A stretch of DNA of 64,000 bases from Nocardia arthritidis (GTDB lineage: Bacteria; Actinomycetota; Actinomycetes; Mycobacteriales; Mycobacteriaceae): NCBI RefSeq assembly GCF_011801145.1, contig NZ_CP046172.1, forward strand, positions 992,001 through 1,056,000, read 5' to 3'. The notes below the pieces were generated by a model that worked only from the letters and a program-made list of their open reading frames with translations, did no database searches and was not told the DNA's origin. The position numbers and the translations under genes are program-made. How positions within the stretch are numbered: the first letter of the stretch is position 1; the number at the start of each line of letters is the position of its first letter. Positions 44,501 through 58,473 of the stretch are shown one piece after another.

Positions 44501-47500
44501 ATGGATAAGCCGACGTTGGCGTTGCCTGGTTTGTCGGCCGAGGCTGTCGAATTCGATGGTGCGGTGGCGAAGTTCGACCTGCAGCTCACCGTGGTACCGA
44601 GTGCCGAGGACGGCTGGTCGGCTCAGTTCACCTACGCGAGCGACCTGTTCGACGAGCCGACGATCGCCGGGTTCGCCAGGCGGCTGGTGCGGCTGCTGTC
44701 GGCCGCCACGGCGGAGCCGGACCGGGTCGTCGGCGATATCGACCTGCTGACCCCGGGGGAGCGGGAACGGGTTCTGCTGTCCTGGAACGACACCGATCAT
44801 CCGGTGCTTGCGGAACTACTGCTGGACGGCTATCGCCGGGCGGTCGCGGCGCATCCGCACGCGGTCGCGATCTCCTACGAGGGCGTCGAGCTGACTTATG
44901 GTGAGTTCGATGAGCGGGTGAATCGGCTTGCCCGGTTGTTGATTTCGCAGGGTGTTGGTGCGGAGTCGTTGGTGGGTCTTGCGGTTCGGCGTTCGTTGGA
45001 TCTTGTTATCGGTATGTATGCGGTTGTGGCGGCTGGTGGTGCGTATGTGCCGTTAGATCCGGATCATCCGGCCGAGCGCATCGCCCACATCCTCGACACC
45101 GCCCAACCGGCCTGCGTGGTGACCACTTCCGCCGATGTACACGCGGTGGCTGGTGCGCGCGCCGTGCTGGCGATCGACACCATCGACCTGTCCGGATTCG
45201 ACGGCACGCCGGTGCGCGAGAACGAACTGCTGCGTCCGGTGCGGCCCTGGCATCCGGCCTATGTGATCTTCACGTCGGGCTCGACGGGTAAGCCCAAGGG
45301 CGTCGCGGTTTCGCACGCGGCCATCAACAACCAGATCAGCTGGATGCTGGCGGAATATCCGCTCGGCAGCTCCGATGTGTACCTGCAGAAGACCGCGACG
45401 ACGTTCGACGTGTCGCTGTGGGGTTACTTCATGCCGTTGCGGGTCGGTGCGAAACTCGTCGTCGCGCCGCCGGACGGTCATCGCGACCCGGTGTATGTCG
45501 CGGAAACGATTGCCGCGCAGCAGGTTACGGTTACCGATTTCGTGCCGTCGATGCTCACCGTTTTTGCCGCGCACACGCGGCCGGGTTCGATACCGTCCTT
45601 GCGGGATGTGTTCGTCATCGGCGAGGCGCTGCCGCCGGAAACCGTCACGGCGCTGCGCGCGGTATCCGATGCGGCGGTGCACAACCTGTACGGGCCGACG
45701 GAGGCCGCCGTTTCGGTGACCTATTGGCCCGTCGGCGCGGCGGACGACCGGTCGGTGCCGATTGGACTGCCGCAGTGGAATACCCAGGTGTACGTGCTGG
45801 ATTCGCGGCTGCGTCCGGTACCGGCCGGGGTGCCGGGTGAGCTCTATCTGGCCGGTCACCAACTGGCGCGCGGCTATGTGCGGCGGCCCGACCTGACCTC
45901 GGATCGGTTCGTGGCCAACCCCTTCGGCTACGGCGAACGCATGTACCGCACCGGCGATCTGGTGGTCTGGCGGGAAAATATCGCGGGCGCCGGTGTGCTC
46001 GACTACCTGGGCCGCACCGATTTCCAGGTGAAGTTCCGCGGTCAGCGCATCGAACTCGGTGAGATCGAGATCGCGCTGCTGGCACAGCCTTCGGTGAGTC
46101 AGGCGGTGGCGGTGGTGGCGCCGTCTACCCTCGGCGATCAGCTCGTCGCCTACGCGGTGCCCACACCGGGCGAGCGGATCGACCCGCAGCGGCTGCTGGC
46201 AGCCGTGGCGGAAACCCTACCCGCGTATATGGTTCCGGCGGCCGTCGTGGCGCTGGACGCCTTCCCGCTCAACGCGAGCGGCAAGCTCGACCGCCGGGCG
46301 CTGCCCGCACCGGCGTTCACCGCCAAGGCATTCCGTGCGCCGTCGACACCGGTGGAGGAGATCGTCGCCGAGATTTTCGGTGACGTGCTGGGGCTGAGCC
46401 GGGTCGGCGCGGACGACGATTTCTTCGCGCTCGGCGGTAACTCACTCGTCGCCACCCGGGTGGTCGCGCGGCTGGGCGCGGCCGTCGAGGCGCGCGTTCC
46501 GGTCCGCACGCTGTTCGAATCCCCGACCGTCAGTGGGCTTGCCGCAGCGATCGAATCGCGGACGCACGGCGAACGCGGTGTGCGCCTGGGCGATATCGCC
46601 CGGCCCGAGCGCCTGCCGCTCTCGCTGGCCCAGCGGCGGATGTGGTTCCTCAACCGGTTCGATCAGGCCGAAGACGGTGCGGCGGCCGGTTCGGCCGCAT
46701 ACAACCTGCCGTTCGCGCTTCGGTTGACCGGTGCGCTCGATGTCGCCGCGCTGGCGGCCGCGCTCGACGACGTGGTGGCCAGGCACGAGATCCTGCGCAC
46801 CGTCTACCCCGAAACCGTCGACGGCCCAATGCAAGTGGTGCTCTCCGCGGGCCAGACCGCACTTGCGGTTACCCCGCGCCGAGTTCGGGCGGACGAGGTG
46901 GCCGGTGCGGTCTACCAGTTGGCGGCCACACCGTTCGACGTTACGGTCGAGGTGCCGATCCGGGTGCGGCTGTTCGAAATCGCCGACACCGCACCGGCGG
47001 AATACGTGCTCGCGGTGGTCGTACATCACATATCCGCCGACGCGTCGTCGGTGGCTCCGCTAGTGCGTGATGTGATGGTGGCGTATGCGGCGCGGACGGC
47101 GGGTGAGGCACCGTCGTGGGCTCCGCTGCCGGTGCAGTACGCGGATTACGCGCTGTGGCAGCGTGCGGTGCTCGGCGACGAATCGGATCCGGATTCCGTT
47201 GCCGCGCAGCAGATCGCGTTCTGGCGTGAGCAGCTGGCCGAGCTGCCGGAGCTGTTGGAGCTGCCGACCGATCGGCCGCGGCCCGCGGTTGCTACGTTGG
47301 CGGGTGCGCGGGTGGATGTGTCGATCGATGCGCAAACCCACTCCGGGTTGGTGGATTTGGCTCGTGCGCATGGTGCGACGCTGTTCATGGTTGTGCACAC
47401 CGCGCTCGCGGTGCTGCTGGCCCGTCTGTCCGGCACAACGGATATCGCCATCGGCACTCCGGTGGCCGGTCGTGGCGAGCGTGAACTCGACGACTTGATC

Positions 47501-50500
47501 GGCATGTTCGTCAATACCGTGGTGTTCCGCACCCGGTACGACGGCGGCGAATCATTCCGTGAACTGCTGGGCAGGCAGCGAGAAACCGACCTTCAGGCGT
47601 TCGCGCACGCGGATATTCCGTTCGAGCGCCTGGTCGAGGTGTTGAACCCGCGTAGGTCGACGGCGCATCATCCGCTGTTCCAGGTGGGTCTCTCGTTCCA
47701 GAATCTGGCTCGCACCGCACTGGAACTGCCAGGGCTCACCATCGCGGGAGTCGATGCGGACCTGGATGTTTCGCAGTTCGACCTGCACCTCATCGTCGCG
47801 GACGGATACGACGAGGCCGGGCGGCCGACCGGTATCGGCGGCTTCTTCACCTATGCGACAGATCTTTTCGACGCGGAGACGGTGCGTGGCTTCGCCGAGC
47901 GGCTGTCCCGCGTCCTGGCCGCAGTCGTCGCCGACGCGACAAGGCCGGTCGGCGATATCGAGCTGCTGACCGCGGGCGAACGCACCGAGGTGCTCGCGAC
48001 ATGGAACGCCACCGCACACGCCGTCGACGGCACCGCAACTCTGGCGACCCTGCTCGACCGGACCGTCGCGGCGCATCCCGAGTCGATCGCGCTGGTCGCC
48101 GACGCGGCCGATGGTGCGCACCCGTCGCCCGACCACCACCCCGCATCGACACTCACTTACGCGGAGCTGGACCGACGGGTGAATCGCCTGGCCCGCCACC
48201 TGATTTCGCTCGGCGTCGGCCCGGAGACGCGGGTCGCGCTCGTGCTGCGCCGGTCCGTCGACCTCGTCGTCGCGATGTACGCGGTGACCAAGGCCGGTGG
48301 CGCGTATGTTCCGGTCGATCCCGATCAGGCTCCCGAACGCACGGCATACATTCTCGCGACGGCCCGGCCCATCCGCGTGCTCACCGATACCGCCCTGAAC
48401 GCCGAAGACGATTCGCGTGTCGTGCGGTTGGACCAACTCGATCTACGCACCGTCGACAGCGGCCCGATAACGGACGCGGAACGCACCCGACCGTTGACCG
48501 CCGACCATCTCGCATACCTCATCTTCACCTCCGGCTCCACCGGCAAGCCCAAGGGCGTCGCGGTGACGCATCGCGCCATCGTCAATCAATTGCTCTGGAA
48601 GACCGCGGAATTCGGCCTGGACGCCGACGATGCGGTGCTGCTCAAGACGGCCGCCACCTTCGATCTTTCGGTGTGGGAGTTCTGGTCCGGGGCGGTTTCC
48701 GGCGGCCGCACCGTCATCGCCGCGCCCGACGGGCATCGCGATCCGGCGTATCTCGCTGAGCTGATGGCGCGCGAGGCCGTCACCACCCTGCACGCGGTAC
48801 CCTCGCTACTCGACGCACTGCTCGTGCATGTCACGAATCCTGATGCGTCACAGCCGGATTCGGCGCTGCGACGGGTGCTGGCCATCGGTGAGGCGCTGCC
48901 CGCGTCGCTGGCCGCGCGGTTGCGTGCGGCGCATCCCGAGGTGGAGCTGTTCAACCTGTACGGCCCGACCGAGGCGGCGGTCTCGATCACCGCGCATCGG
49001 GTGACCGATGCCGACGAGCAGTCGGTGCCGATCGGTGCGCCGGAGTGGAACGGCAGGGCATATGTGCTCGACGCGAGGCTGCGGCCGGTTCCGGTGGGCG
49101 TTTCGGGTGAGTTGTATTTGGCCGGAGCGCAATTGGCGCGCGGCTACTTCGATCGCCCCGAGCTGACCGCGGAGCGGTTCGTGGCCGACCCGTTCGACGC
49201 GGGTTCCCGCATGTATCGCACCGGAGACCTGGCCGCGTGGCAAGCCAACGGTGAGTTGGACTATCGCGGGCGCACCGATTTCCAGGTGAAGATCCGAGGT
49301 TTCCGTATCGAATTGGGTGAGATCGAGGCGGCGCTGCTATCGCGCCCCGAGATCGGCCAGGCCGCGGTGCTGGCGAAATCCGATACGCGCACCGGCGATC
49401 GGCTCGTCGCGTATGTGGTGCCGACCGGCGTCCTCGATATCAACGCCATGAAGGCGGAATTGTCGGCGGTGCTGCCGTCGTACATGGTGCCGTCGACGTT
49501 CGTGACCATGGCCGCGCTGCCGTTGAACGCGAACGGCAAGCTGGACCGAAAGGCATTGCCGGAACCGGAGTTCGAGGCCGCGGTATTCCGCGCGCCGTCG
49601 ACGCCGATCGAGGAGATCGTCGCGAGCGTCTTCCGCGACGTGCTCGGCGGCGAACGGGTCGGCGCCGATGACGATTTCTTCGCACTCGGCGGGAATTCGC
49701 TGCTGGCCACCCAGGTCGCGGCCCGCATCGGGGCCGCCCTCGATACGCGGGTGCCGGTCCGCGCCCTGTTCGAGGCACCGACCGTCGCGGCCCTCGCCGT
49801 CAAGGTCGAACACACCACCGCCGACCATCGCCGCATTCCGCTCACCGCCCAGCCGCGCCCCGACGATATCCCGCTGTCCTTCGCCCAGCGCCGGATGTGG
49901 TTCCTGAACCAATTCGACACCACCGCAGCGGTTTACAACATTCCGGTGGCCATCCGCCTATCCGGCGAATTGGATACCGCGGCCCTGCGGCAGGCCGTCG
50001 CCGATCTGGTCGCCCGTCACGAAATACTGCGCACCGTCTACCCGGAAACCCCGGACGGCCCCGTGCAGCGCATCCTTGCGCCGCACGAGGTGACGATCGA
50101 TCTGGCGCCGGTCCAGATCGGTGAGGAGCGGGTCGCGCACGAGGTGGGTCGCGTCGTCGCGGCGGGCTTCGACGTCACCGCCGATGTGCCCTTCCGCGCC
50201 AGGCTTTTCCAGCTCGCGGGCAGCGAATATGTGCTCGCCTTCGTCGCACACCACATCAGTGCCGACGGTTGGTCGATGGGTCCGCTCACCCGCGATGTGA
50301 TGCTGGCGTACGCGGCGCGCACGGGCGGCGCGGCACCCACCTGGGCGCCGCTGCCGGTGCAGTACGCCGACTACGCGCTCTGGCAGCGCGTGGTCCTCGG
50401 CGCCGATGACGACCCGGAATCCCTTGCCGGACAACAGCTCGACTACTGGCGGCGCGAACTCGCCGAACTGCCGGACGAACTCGGCCTGCCGCTGGACCGC

Positions 50501-53500
50501 CCACGCCCGGTCGCGCAGAGTTTCGCGGGCGGTCGCTCGGATTTCACGGTGGACGCCGAGGTGCACGCCGCGCTGAACCGGTTGGCCCGCACCAACAATG
50601 CGACGCTGTTCATGGTGGTGCACACCGCGCTCGCGGTCTTCCTGGCCAGGATGTCCGGGTCCGAGGACATCGCGATCGGTGCGCCGATCGCGGGCCGCGG
50701 TGAGCGCGAACTCGACGAGCTGATCGGCATGTTCGTCAATACCCTGGTGTTGCGGACCGCCGTCGCACCCGGGCGCGGGTTCACCGAATTGCTCGCCGCG
50801 AACCGGGAAACCGATCTGCGCGCCTTTGCCAATGCCGACATTCCGTTCGAGCGGTTGGTGGAGGTGCTCGCGCCGGAACGCTCCACCGGCAGGCATCCGC
50901 TGTTCCAGGTCGCGCTGTCGTTCGAGAACCTCGCCGCGACCAGTTTCGAACTGCCAGGCCTGAGCTTCACCGCGCTCGGCTCCGCGCCGGACACCGCCAA
51001 GTTCGATCTGCTGCTCACCATCAGGGAGCAGCGCACCGAGACCGGTGCCGAGGCCGGTCTCGCGGCCGAATTCACCTACGCCCGCGACCTTTTCGACGAG
51101 GCGACGGTCGCCGAATTCGGCCGCCGGTTCCGGCGCCTGCTCGCCGCCGTCGCGGCCGACCCGGATATCGCGGTCGGCGATCTGGAGCTGCTCGACGATT
51201 CCGAACGCGCCGATCTGACCTCGCGCACCGGCGGTCCGGCGGTGCCGCCGCGCACCCTGCCCGAGCTGATGGCGGCCGCCGCGGTGATGAATCCGGGCGG
51301 GCCTGCGCTGATCGTCAACGGCCGCGCCTTCAGCTACGCCGAACTCGACGCCGCCTCTTCGCAATTGGCGCGCGCTCTGATCGATCGCGGTGCGGGGCCC
51401 GATGTGCTCGTCGCCATCGCGCTGCGGCGCTCGATCGAATCGGCGCTCGCGTTGTGGGCGGTCGTGAAGACCGGAGCGGCCTTCCTGCCGATCGATCCGA
51501 CCTATCCGGCGGACCGCATCTCCCATATGATCACCGATTCCGGTGTGGCACTTGGCGTTACCACGGCCGCCGACATCCTCGACCTGCCCGAGCTGAGCGA
51601 TGGCGGCTGGGTGGCGCTCGACGACCGGGATTTCACCGTCGAGGTGGCCACCCGCTCGGATCATCCGATCACGCTGGGCGATCGGCGCGGCCCGATCCGG
51701 CCCGCCAACGCCGCGTACGTCATCTACACCTCGGGTTCCACCGGACTGCCCAAGGGCGTTGTCGTCACCCACGCCGGACTCGCCAACTTCAGCGCCGAGC
51801 AGGTCGAGCGCTACGGCGTCGACAGCACCACACGCGCACTGGCTTTCGCCTCGCCATCGTTCGACGCGTCGGTGCTCGAACTGCTGCTCGCCCTCGGTGC
51901 GGGCGGCGCGCTGGTGCTCGCACCACCGGGCACCCTGGGCGGCGACCAACTGACCGAGCTGATCCGGCGTGATCGAGTGACGCACGCCTTCCTGACCCCC
52001 TCGGTGCTCGCCTCGCTGGAGCCGGCGGCACTGTCGGGCATGCGGGTGATCGTGGCGGGCGGCGAGGCCGTCCCCGCGGATCTGGTCGCGAAGTGGGCCG
52101 ACGGCGGAGATCGCCGCTTCCACAACGGTTACGGGCCCACCGAGACCACCATCATGACGAATATCAGCGACCCGCTGCGCGCCGACGCCCCGCCGACCAT
52201 CGGCGGCCCGATTCGCGGTATGCGCTCGCTGGTGCTGGACCGCAGGCTGCATCCGGTGCCGGAGGGCGTAGCGGGTGAGTTGTACGTGGGCGGAATCCAG
52301 CTGGCCCGTGGCTATCTGGAGCGGCGGGCGTTGACGGCCGCCCGTTTCGTCGCCGATCCGTACGGCCCGCCCGGGGAGCGGCTGTACCGCACCGGCGATG
52401 TGGTCCGCTGGCGCGGCGGCACGCTGGAATACCTGGGCCGCAACGATTTCCAGGTGAAGGTGCGCGGTTTCCGGATCGAGCTCGGTGAGATCGACGCCGC
52501 GCTCACCGCGCAGCGGGGCGTCGATTTCGCGGTCACCATCGGCCGCGAATCCGCCGCAGGCACAACGATGCTGGTGTCCTACGTGCGCCCGGCGAAGGGA
52601 CGGTCGCTCGATACCGCGATGCTCACCGCCGAATTGCGGCGGACCCTGCCGGAATACATGGTGCCCTCGGCCATCGTCGTGCTCGACGAGATCCCGCTCA
52701 CCCCGGTCGGCAAGCTGGACCGGCGGGCCTTACCGCGGCCGGAACTCGCGCCGCGCGCCTACCACGCCCCGCAGACCAAGGCCGAACAGGTCATCGCCGC
52801 GGTGATCGGCGAGGTCCTCGGGCGGGACCGGGTCGGCCTCGACGACGATTTCTTCGCACTCGGCGGCGACAGCATCGTCTCCATCCAGGTGGTGTCCCGC
52901 TGCCGTACTCGCGGCGTAACCCTCTCGCCCCGGCACATTTTCGAGCTGCGCACGGTCGGCGCGCTGGCCAAGGCGGCGACCATGGCCGGTTTGCCGGACG
53001 AGGCGGGCGAGCTGCCGCTCACCCCGACCATCGCCCGGCTGCTCGCCGCGGGCCACCGGGTCGAGGTGCGGGCCATCGCGCTCGACGTGCCGGACAACTG
53101 CCCGGCCGACGCGGTCTCCGCCATGGTCGACAATCTGCTCGAGCAGCATCCGCTGCTCTGGGTGCGGCTGGAAGACGATGCGCTGCTGCGGATTCCGCCG
53201 CTGGCCGAGCGCGACGGCGAGCACTTCGGCAGGCTGGATCCGGAGCGCGGCGAAACCGCGCTGCCCATCGACGACGTGGTGCTGGCGGCGGCCGACGCGC
53301 TGGATCCCGCGGCGGGCCGCAATATCCACTTCGTGCTCACCACCGCACCGAACGCGAAGGTATCGACCCTGGTCGTGGTCGCGAACGGCCTTGTGGTGGA
53401 CGATATGTCCTGGCGCACCATCGTCGACCAGCTCACCGCGGCCTGGAACCGGGGCAGGCATGCCGCGCCCGCGGCGCCCGAATCGGGGCTCGGGGCACTG

Positions 53501-56500
53501 GTCCGCACCCTGCACGAGTCGGCGTCGGATCCGGCGACGCTCGCCGAAATACTGTGGTGGCAGCGCGTTCTCGGCCCGGCGCCCGTCCGCGTCGCCGCCG
53601 ATCTCACGGTGCGCAACCGGGTTTCGCTCGCCATCACGGCGGAGGGCACCGAGGCCGTCGCCGCGGTGGCGGAGGCGTACCACACCACCGTCGACGATGT
53701 GCTGCTTACGGCGGTGGCACTGGCACTGCATACCGGTGCGGACGAAAAGGTCGCTCGCGCAGTGGGTTCGGTTGTCCGACTGTGCGCGGACGGGCGGGAG
53801 ATCGGCCGCGCCGACGCCGACAGCATGGTCGGCGGCTTCACCACCGGCTATCCGCTGCCGCTGCGACTGGACGGTATCGATACGGCCGACGCGCTGATCG
53901 GCGGTCCGGCGGCGGGCGAGGCGCTGACGCAGGTGAAGGAGGCGCGCCGTGCCGTGCCGTCCCACGGCGTCGGCTACGGCCTGATGCGCCACCTGTATCC
54001 GGACGTGGCCTCGGTGCTGCGCACCCTGGACGAGGGCCGTCTCGCGCTTCGGTACCGCGATCTGCGCCCGGCCCGGGTGCACACCGACAGCCCGGTGGAC
54101 GATCTGCTGCTCTGCCTCACCGTGGACGCCACCGACGAGGGTTTGCTCGCTCGATTCGACTATGCCGCGGAGGTATTCACCGGCGATGCGGTGAAGATCT
54201 TTGCCGAGCACTGGATCCGGGCGCTCGGTGGTTTGGCCGAACACGGGATGCGTCCGGATGTCGGCGGTTTCACGCCGTCCGATTTCCCGCTGGTCCGGTT
54301 GGCGCAGAGCGATATCGACCGGTTCGCGCGGATCTACCCGAACCTGTCCGATGCCTGGCCGCTGACCCCGCTGCAGTCCGGCATGCTGTTCCACGCGCTG
54401 CTCGCCGATACCTCGGTCGACATGTACACCACCCAGTTCGTGCTCGATCTGGGCGGCGAGGTGGACGCGCGCAGGCTGCGCGAGGCCGCCCAGGCGGTTT
54501 TGGATCGGCACGACAACCTCCGGGTCGCCTTCGCCGCGGACGCCGACGGCAATCCCGTTCAGGTGGTGCAGGATTCGATCGAGGTGCCGTGGCGGCAGAT
54601 CGATCTGAACAATCTGGATCCGGCTGAGGTGGCCGCGGAGCTGGCATCGATCAAGGCCGCGGATCTGGCCGAGCACTTCGATATGTCCACCGCGCCGCTG
54701 CTGCGTTTCGCGCTCATCCGGTCCGGCATCGACGATGCGGGCGCGGCGCGGTACCACCTGCTGGTCACCAGCCATCACATCCTGATCGACGGCTGGTCCA
54801 TGCCGCTGCTGATGAAGGATCTGCTCACCTGCTACGCCGTCGGCGGCAAATCCCGCCGGCTGCCGCGGGTTCCGTCCTACCGCGACTATCTGGCCTGGTT
54901 GGCCGGGCAGGATGTGGAGGCGGCGCGTGCGGCCTGGCGTCGGTCGCTGGACGGCATCACCGAGCCGACACCGCTGGCGCCGGTCGATCCCGGCCGCGAA
55001 ATCGCCTCGGGCGTCGGCGAAGTGGGCTTCGCGCTGGCGCAGGCCGATACGACGGCGCTCACCCGCCTCGCCGCGGGACTCGGCGTCACTGCGAACACCG
55101 TGGTGCAGGCCGCGTGGGGCCTGCTGATCGGGCGCTGCACCGACCGCGACGACATCGTCTTCGGCGCAACGGTTTCCGGCCGCCCGCCGCAGCTGGACGG
55201 CGTGGAGAGCATGGTCGGGCTGTTCCTGAACGCCATTCCGGTGCGGGTGCGCCTCGGCGCCACCGACACCCTCGGCGGCCTGCTGCGCCAACTGCAGGCC
55301 GAGCAGGCCGCCCTGCTGGACTATCACTATCTCGGACTGAGCGATATCCAGGAAACCATCGGCGTCGACGGGCTTTTCGATTCGCTGGTGGTATTCGAAT
55401 CCTTCCCGGTCGACCGCGAGGGGTTGGAAAAGGCCAGCGCCATCGACGGTATGCGGATCACCGGCGTCGGCGCGGTGAACGGCACCCACTACCCGCTGAC
55501 CGTCACCGTCGTACTCGACAGCAGGCTGCACGTCTCGATCAAATACCTGCGCGAGGTGTTCGACGACGCGGCGGCACAGGCGCTGGCGCAACGGCTTTCG
55601 ACGTTGATCGGTCGCTTCGTCGGCACGCCGCAGGCCAGGATCGCCGATATCGACGTGCTGCTCGACGCCGAACGCACCGCGTTGGCGGCCGCCAACGCCA
55701 CCACGGTCCCCGATCTGCTCGACGATGCGACGCTGCTTTCGCTGTTCGACGCGCAGATCGCCCGCACGCCGTACGCACAGGCCGTTCGCTACGGCGATAC
55801 CGTCGTCGACTACGCCGATCTCGACGCCAGATCCAGGGTGCTCGCCGCCGAGCTCATGCGCTGGGGCGTCGGCCCGGAAACGCTTGTGGCCGTTGCCATG
55901 CGCCGCGGCATCGACCTGGTGGTCACCATCTACGCGATCCTGCGGGCGGGCGCCGGGTATCTGCCGATCGATCCCGATCATCCGGCCGAGCGCAACGAAT
56001 ACGTGCTGCGGGCCGCCGCGCCGCTGTGCGTATTGACAACCACCGGCGACAATTTCACGACCGATACCGAGGTGCAGGTCGTCGCCGTCGACACCCTGTA
56101 CCTGCCGCTGGACGTGGTTCCGGTGCTGGACAGCGGTGTCGGCCCGGACAATATCGCCTACGTGGTCTACACCTCCGGCTCCACCGGCCGCCCCAAGGGT
56201 GTCACCATCACGCACCGGCAGCTGGCCAACCAGTTCCGCTGGGCGCAGCGCACCTATCCGCACGGCGCCGGGGACGTGGTGCTGCACAAGACGCCGATCA
56301 CCTTCGATATCGCCACCTGGGAACTGCTGTGGCCCTTGCAGACCGGCGCGTCGATCGTGATCGCCGCACCGGACGGCCATCGCGATCCGGACTATCTGGC
56401 CCGGGTGATCCTGGAAAACCAGGTCAGCACGGTGCATTTCGTGCCGTCCATGCTCGACGCCTTCCTGGATCGGCAGGCGGGTGCGTATCCGTCGCTGCGC

Positions 56501-58288
56501 CGGGTGTTCGCGGCCGGCGAGGCGCTGTCCGGTGATACCGCGGCGCGGTTCGCCGACGGCATGATCGGCACCGAGCTGATCAACTGGTACGGACCGGCGG
56601 AGGCCACCGTCGTCACCGCATGGCCCGCGAAAAACGCTGGGGCGCAGCCAGTTCCGATCGGTACCCCGGTGGCCAACGCTCAGGTGCATGTGCTGGACCG
56701 GCAGTTGCTGCCGGTGCCGCCCGGCGCGGCGGGCGAACTCTACGTCGCCGGTGTGCAATTGGCGCGCGGTTATCTCGCCGCCCCGGCCCTGACCGCGGAA
56801 CGCTTCATCGCGCATACGGGCGGCGAACGGCTTTACCGGACCGGCGATATCGTTCGCTGGCACGACGGCGCGCTGGAATATCTCGGGCGCAGCGATTTCC
56901 AGGTCAAGTTGCGCGGTCAGCGCATCGAGCTCAGTGAGATCGAAGTGGTGCTCGCGGAACTGGATTCGGTGCGGCACGCAGCGGTTTCGCTGGTGCGCAC
57001 GGAAACCGGCGACCGGCTGGTCGCGTACGTGGTGCCCGCGGCCGGGCATACGATCGACGAACGCGCGCTGCTGGCCCACGCCCGGGCCGCGCTGCCGTCC
57101 TATATGGTGCCCGCGACCGTCGTCGCGCTGGATGCCTTCCCGCTCAACGTGAGTGGCAAACTCGACCGCAAGGCGCTGCCCGCGCCGCGGTTGGCTGCCC
57201 GGCCCTACCGGCCGCCGACGACCGCGCTCGAGCGCACCGTCGCCGAGGTGTTCGCCGATGTGCTCGGCCGGGAACGCGCCGGACTCGACGACGACTTCTT
57301 CGAACTCGGCGGCAATTCGCTGGTGGCCACCCGCGCGGTCAGCAGGCTGCGCACCCTCACCGGCGCCGAGGTGCGGGTGCAGTGGTTCTTCACCGACGCG
57401 ACGGTCGAGGCGATGTCCGAGCGCATCGCCGCGGCATTGGCCGAAACCCATGACTACGACCAGGATTCGATGGCCGCGCTCGGCGTGCTGCTGCCGATCC
57501 GCACCAGGGTGCCGCACGACACCGCGGCCGCGGAGCCGCTGTTCTGCCTGCACCCGATGTACGGATTGGCTTGGTGCTACGCGGGTTTGGCGCGCTATGT
57601 GCCCGCGGCCTTCCCGATATACGGTCTCCAGTCGCCCGCGCTGTCCGAGGACGCCTACCTGCCCGGCTCGTTGCGTGAGATGGCGCATCGCTACGTCGCG
57701 GAGATCCGCGCGGTGCAGCCGAACGGGCCGTACCGGCTGCTCGGCTGGTCGCTCGGCGGTGTGCTCGCGCACGCGGTGGCCACCGAACTGCAGGCGGCGG
57801 GCGAGGAGGTCGCGCTGCTGGCCATGCTGGACAGCCATCCGGAGATCGATGTGTCCGATTTCCGCGCCGCGGTCCGCGACGCGCTCGCCGAACTCGGCAT
57901 CGGCGCGGACGCGCTGCTGCCCGGCATCGGCGACGATATCCACGACCTGACCGATGACGCCTTAGCCGCTCTGCACGCGATCATTCCCGCCGATATGGCG
58001 GTCCTCACACCCGAGCGGGTGCGCAGGATCTATCGCAGCGCGGTCCGCTCGGCCGAGCTCATCGCCGAACACCGGCCGTCGGTATTCCGCGGCACGCTGG
58101 ACTACTTCAGCGCCGCGGGGCACGAGGCCGCGGCGGCCGGCTGGCAACCCTTCGTCGACGGCGTCATCGAGGACCATCCGATCGGCGCCGCGCACGACCA
58201 GATGACCTCGCCGGAGGCGCTCGAAGAGGTGGGTCCTCGGCTGTCCCGACTCCTCGATCCCGGCGTGTCATGGCTGGGGCGGCCGTGA
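41582..58288 (+). CDS. NRPS4: five-module peptide synthetase with inactive E domain, DCL domain and TE
   Basis: A 5568-residue NRPS. Approximate domains: A1 16-523, T1 (Ser 563), C1 620-1065 (HHIAADG), A2 1076-1580, T2 (1620), C2 1678-2135 (HHISADA at 1815-1821, Ala for Gly), A3 2146-2660, T3 (2705), C3 2762-3205 (HHISADG), A4 3220-3725, T4 with the E-type motif LGGDSI (near 3764), degenerate E 3810-4236, a DCL-type C domain 4258-4710 (starts [18 protein letters not shown] near 4398), A5 4720-5205, T5 (5245), TE 5303-5566 (GWSLGG near 5387, His in AHDQM). Pocket codes: A1 DALFVAGIM, A2 DVWDFILVS, A3 DLWHLILVS, A4 DALFIAGIM, A5 DIWHFAWVV; all unassigned. Its first three modules mirror NRPS3. 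The N-terminus [14 protein letters not shown] is nearly that of NRPS3. Confidence 0.95.
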   Translation: MTRPARIRPSRTRRAHVTTLPQLMATAVEANPDGTAIVYADAAETLGRLSYEELDERSTQLARLLIARGIGPEDLVAVGIPRSVDAVIAVWAVAKSGAGFVPVDPHYPAERVADMVADSGVVFGLTIAAVRDELPGRIDWLAIDTAEYARESAEFPVDPVTYVDRVRPLRAEHPAYVIYTSGSTGKPKGVVVTQAGLAGFCAEQRERYGVTSASRTLHFASPSFDASVLELLLALGGGATMVIVAPTVFGGDELAGLLRREGVTHAFITPAALASIDPAGLDDLRVVVAGGEACPPELVRRWALPGVREFFNGYGPTETTIMTNISAPLLPDEPVTIGGPVRGVTEYVLDERLSPVPTGVVGELYVAGAQLARGYHDRRGLTAARFVANPFDANGSRLYRTGDLVRWIAGDELEYLGRNDFQVKIRGFRIELGEIDAVLAAHETVDFAVTVGHELDSGSTILVSYVHAARGMVADAAELAAVAERTLPAHMVPTVIMVLDEIPLTPVGKLDRAALPVPRLRTKTFRAPVGPLEELVADSFTELLGPGAPVGADDDFFELGGNSLIATQVAARLGAAVGARVPARLVFETPTVARLAERLEPLKGTGGRLALAPMERPERIPLSLAQQRMWFLNQFDTASAANNIPFAVRLSGALDVGALQAAVADVIERHETLRTVYPAVDGTGYQVILPAAQAVPDIAPKPVAEHELPEWLHGLVRAGFDVSAEVPLRIALAELGPADHVIVVVVHHIAADGASVAPFVRDLLRAFLSRRNGAKPAWAPLPVQYADYALWQREALGDEKDPNSPAAAQIGYWRAALDGIPDRLDLPADRPRPAVASGRGGVFGFEFDAEITARVRMLAQRTGATEFMVVHGAFAALLARLSGTADITIGTPVAGRGEAELDDLIGMFVNTLVLRSRIDPGASFEQLLAETKAIDLAAFSHAELPFERLVEVLDPVRSQAHHPLFQVALFFQNMDKPTLALPGLSAEAVEFDGAVAKFDLQLTVVPSAEDGWSAQFTYASDLFDEPTIAGFARRLVRLLSAATAEPDRVVGDIDLLTPGERERVLLSWNDTDHPVLAELLLDGYRRAVAAHPHAVAISYEGVELTYGEFDERVNRLARLLISQGVGAESLVGLAVRRSLDLVIGMYAVVAAGGAYVPLDPDHPAERIAHILDTAQPACVVTTSADVHAVAGARAVLAIDTIDLSGFDGTPVRENELLRPVRPWHPAYVIFTSGSTGKPKGVAVSHAAINNQISWMLAEYPLGSSDVYLQKTATTFDVSLWGYFMPLRVGAKLVVAPPDGHRDPVYVAETIAAQQVTVTDFVPSMLTVFAAHTRPGSIPSLRDVFVIGEALPPETVTALRAVSDAAVHNLYGPTEAAVSVTYWPVGAADDRSVPIGLPQWNTQVYVLDSRLRPVPAGVPGELYLAGHQLARGYVRRPDLTSDRFVANPFGYGERMYRTGDLVVWRENIAGAGVLDYLGRTDFQVKFRGQRIELGEIEIALLAQPSVSQAVAVVAPSTLGDQLVAYAVPTPGERIDPQRLLAAVAETLPAYMVPAAVVALDAFPLNASGKLDRRALPAPAFTAKAFRAPSTPVEEIVAEIFGDVLGLSRVGADDDFFALGGNSLVATRVVARLGAAVEARVPVRTLFESPTVSGLAAAIESRTHGERGVRLGDIARPERLPLSLAQRRMWFLNRFDQAEDGAAAGSAAYNLPFALRLTGALDVAALAAALDDVVARHEILRTVYPETVDGPMQVVLSAGQTALAVTPRRVRADEVAGAVYQLAATPFDVTVEVPIRVRLFEIADTAPAEYVLAVVVHHISADASSVAPLVRDVMVAYAARTAGEAPSWAPLPVQYADYALWQRAVLGDESDPDSVAAQQIAFWREQLAELPELLELPTDRPRPAVATLAGARVDVSIDAQTHSGLVDLARAHGATLFMVVHTALAVLLARLSGTTDIAIGTPVAGRGERELDDLIGMFVNTVVFRTRYDGGESFRELLGRQRETDLQAFAHADIPFERLVEVLNPRRSTAHHPLFQVGLSFQNLARTALELPGLTIAGVDADLDVSQFDLHLIVADGYDEAGRPTGIGGFFTYATDLFDAETVRGFAERLSRVLAAVVADATRPVGDIELLTAGERTEVLATWNATAHAVDGTATLATLLDRTVAAHPESIALVADAADGAHPSPDHHPASTLTYAELDRRVNRLARHLISLGVGPETRVALVLRRSVDLVVAMYAVTKAGGAYVPVDPDQAPERTAYILATARPIRVLTDTALNAEDDSRVVRLDQLDLRTVDSGPITDAERTRPLTADHLAYLIFTSGSTGKPKGVAVTHRAIVNQLLWKTAEFGLDADDAVLLKTAATFDLSVWEFWSGAVSGGRTVIAAPDGHRDPAYLAELMAREAVTTLHAVPSLLDALLVHVTNPDASQPDSALRRVLAIGEALPASLAARLRAAHPEVELFNLYGPTEAAVSITAHRVTDADEQSVPIGAPEWNGRAYVLDARLRPVPVGVSGELYLAGAQLARGYFDRPELTAERFVADPFDAGSRMYRTGDLAAWQANGELDYRGRTDFQVKIRGFRIELGEIEAALLSRPEIGQAAVLAKSDTRTGDRLVAYVVPTGVLDINAMKAELSAVLPSYMVPSTFVTMAALPLNANGKLDRKALPEPEFEAAVFRAPSTPIEEIVASVFRDVLGGERVGADDDFFALGGNSLLATQVAARIGAALDTRVPVRALFEAPTVAALAVKVEHTTADHRRIPLTAQPRPDDIPLSFAQRRMWFLNQFDTTAAVYNIPVAIRLSGELDTAALRQAVADLVARHEILRTVYPETPDGPVQRILAPHEVTIDLAPVQIGEERVAHEVGRVVAAGFDVTADVPFRARLFQLAGSEYVLAFVAHHISADGWSMGPLTRDVMLAYAARTGGAAPTWAPLPVQYADYALWQRVVLGADDDPESLAGQQLDYWRRELAELPDELGLPLDRPRPVAQSFAGGRSDFTVDAEVHAALNRLARTNNATLFMVVHTALAVFLARMSGSEDIAIGAPIAGRGERELDELIGMFVNTLVLRTAVAPGRGFTELLAANRETDLRAFANADIPFERLVEVLAPERSTGRHPLFQVALSFENLAATSFELPGLSFTALGSAPDTAKFDLLLTIREQRTETGAEAGLAAEFTYARDLFDEATVAEFGRRFRRLLAAVAADPDIAVGDLELLDDSERADLTSRTGGPAVPPRTLPELMAAAAVMNPGGPALIVNGRAFSYAELDAASSQLARALIDRGAGPDVLVAIALRRSIESALALWAVVKTGAAFLPIDPTYPADRISHMITDSGVALGVTTAADILDLPELSDGGWVALDDRDFTVEVATRSDHPITLGDRRGPIRPANAAYVIYTSGSTGLPKGVVVTHAGLANFSAEQVERYGVDSTTRALAFASPSFDASVLELLLALGAGGALVLAPPGTLGGDQLTELIRRDRVTHAFLTPSVLASLEPAALSGMRVIVAGGEAVPADLVAKWADGGDRRFHNGYGPTETTIMTNISDPLRADAPPTIGGPIRGMRSLVLDRRLHPVPEGVAGELYVGGIQLARGYLERRALTAARFVADPYGPPGERLYRTGDVVRWRGGTLEYLGRNDFQVKVRGFRIELGEIDAALTAQRGVDFAVTIGRESAAGTTMLVSYVRPAKGRSLDTAMLTAELRRTLPEYMVPSAIVVLDEIPLTPVGKLDRRALPRPELAPRAYHAPQTKAEQVIAAVIGEVLGRDRVGLDDDFFALGGDSIVSIQVVSRCRTRGVTLSPRHIFELRTVGALAKAATMAGLPDEAGELPLTPTIARLLAAGHRVEVRAIALDVPDNCPADAVSAMVDNLLEQHPLLWVRLEDDALLRIPPLAERDGEHFGRLDPERGETALPIDDVVLAAADALDPAAGRNIHFVLTTAPNAKVSTLVVVANGLVVDDMSWRTIVDQLTAAWNRGRHAAPAAPESGLGALVRTLHESASDPATLAEILWWQRVLGPAPVRVAADLTVRNRVSLAITAEGTEAVAAVAEAYHTTVDDVLLTAVALALHTGADEKVARAVGSVVRLCADGREIGRADADSMVGGFTTGYPLPLRLDGIDTADALIGGPAAGEALTQVKEARRAVPSHGVGYGLMRHLYPDVASVLRTLDEGRLALRYRDLRPARVHTDSPVDDLLLCLTVDATDEGLLARFDYAAEVFTGDAVKIFAEHWIRALGGLAEHGMRPDVGGFTPSDFPLVRLAQSDIDRFARIYPNLSDAWPLTPLQSGMLFHALLADTSVDMYTTQFVLDLGGEVDARRLREAAQAVLDRHDNLRVAFAADADGNPVQVVQDSIEVPWRQIDLNNLDPAEVAAELASIKAADLAEHFDMSTAPLLRFALIRSGIDDAGAARYHLLVTSHHILIDGWSMPLLMKDLLTCYAVGGKSRRLPRVPSYRDYLAWLAGQDVEAARAAWRRSLDGITEPTPLAPVDPGREIASGVGEVGFALAQADTTALTRLAAGLGVTANTVVQAAWGLLIGRCTDRDDIVFGATVSGRPPQLDGVESMVGLFLNAIPVRVRLGATDTLGGLLRQLQAEQAALLDYHYLGLSDIQETIGVDGLFDSLVVFESFPVDREGLEKASAIDGMRITGVGAVNGTHYPLTVTVVLDSRLHVSIKYLREVFDDAAAQALAQRLSTLIGRFVGTPQARIADIDVLLDAERTALAAANATTVPDLLDDATLLSLFDAQIARTPYAQAVRYGDTVVDYADLDARSRVLAAELMRWGVGPETLVAVAMRRGIDLVVTIYAILRAGAGYLPIDPDHPAERNEYVLRAAAPLCVLTTTGDNFTTDTEVQVVAVDTLYLPLDVVPVLDSGVGPDNIAYVVYTSGSTGRPKGVTITHRQLANQFRWAQRTYPHGAGDVVLHKTPITFDIATWELLWPLQTGASIVIAAPDGHRDPDYLARVILENQVSTVHFVPSMLDAFLDRQAGAYPSLRRVFAAGEALSGDTAARFADGMIGTELINWYGPAEATVVTAWPAKNAGAQPVPIGTPVANAQVHVLDRQLLPVPPGAAGELYVAGVQLARGYLAAPALTAERFIAHTGGERLYRTGDIVRWHDGALEYLGRSDFQVKLRGQRIELSEIEVVLAELDSVRHAAVSLVRTETGDRLVAYVVPAAGHTIDERALLAHARAALPSYMVPATVVALDAFPLNVSGKLDRKALPAPRLAARPYRPPTTALERTVAEVFADVLGRERAGLDDDFFELGGNSLVATRAVSRLRTLTGAEVRVQWFFTDATVEAMSERIAAALAETHDYDQDSMAALGVLLPIRTRVPHDTAAAEPLFCLHPMYGLAWCYAGLARYVPAAFPIYGLQSPALSEDAYLPGSLREMAHRYVAEIRAVQPNGPYRLLGWSLGGVLAHAVATELQAAGEEVALLAMLDSHPEIDVSDFRAAVRDALAELGIGADALLPGIGDDIHDLTDDALAALHAIIPADMAVLTPERVRRIYRSAVRSAELIAEHRPSVFRGTLDYFSAAGHEAAAAGWQPFVDGVIEDHPIGAAHDQMTSPEALEEVGPRLSRLLDPGVSWLGRP
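44393..44590 (+). repeat. 198-bp near-identical block, copy 2 (C1 of NRPS4)
   Basis: Matches 31952-32149 of NRPS3 almost base for base; identity drops sharply on both sides (upstream linker and the segment after QLT differ), as expected for a gene-conversion tract rather than simple conservation. Confidence 0.85.
44888..45083 (+). repeat. 196-bp near-identical block, copy 3 (A2 of NRPS4)
   Basis: Third copy of the 11231-11426 and 32453-32648 block, gap-free, with a few substitutions. Downstream the three A domains diverge over the region 45084-45260 before becoming similar again. Confidence 0.85.
53010..54290 (+). other. Degenerate epimerization domain in module 4 of NRPS4
   Basis: Placed between an LGGDSI-type T domain and a DCL-type C domain, and carrying E-domain signatures [16 protein letters not shown] and [11 protein letters not shown], so its identity is clear. 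The two catalytic positions are lost. The HHxxxDG motif reads NGLVVDD (N3935-G3936 in place of both His, Asp for Gly), and the EGHGRE motif reads CADGRE (Cys4068 in place of the catalytic Glu, Asp for His). In TycA-type E domains these His and Glu are required for racemisation. The reading frame is intact. Confidence 0.88.
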
Positions 58289-58296
58289 GTGTGTCG

Positions 58297-58334
58297 CGGC
58301 AGTTAGGGCATGATGAAGCCCAGCTAACGCGCCG
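58297..58334 (+). terminator. Imperfect hairpin after NRPS4
   Basis: CGGC-A-GTTAG-GGC (58297-58309) can pair with GCC-CAG-CTAAC-GC-GCCG (58318-58334) across an 8-nt loop, with small internal bulges. It begins 9 nt after the NRPS4 stop. There is no U-tract, so a terminator role is tentative. Confidence 0.35.
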
Positions 58335-58473
58335 TGAAGTACAACGGCACGGTAACGATGTCCCCTTTTGAAACGACTGATTAGGCCGTAGGGTCGGGCA
58401 AGGCGTTTCGGCGCCGACCCGAACTTCCGGGGGCTTTGTCGAAATCCGAATACGAAGCGAAGGTGTGAACTTT

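Noticed and set aside
54355..55700. Second epimerase in NRPS4
   Set aside because: Begins [11 protein letters not shown] and has HHILIDG, and is followed by an A domain; this is a DCL condensation domain.
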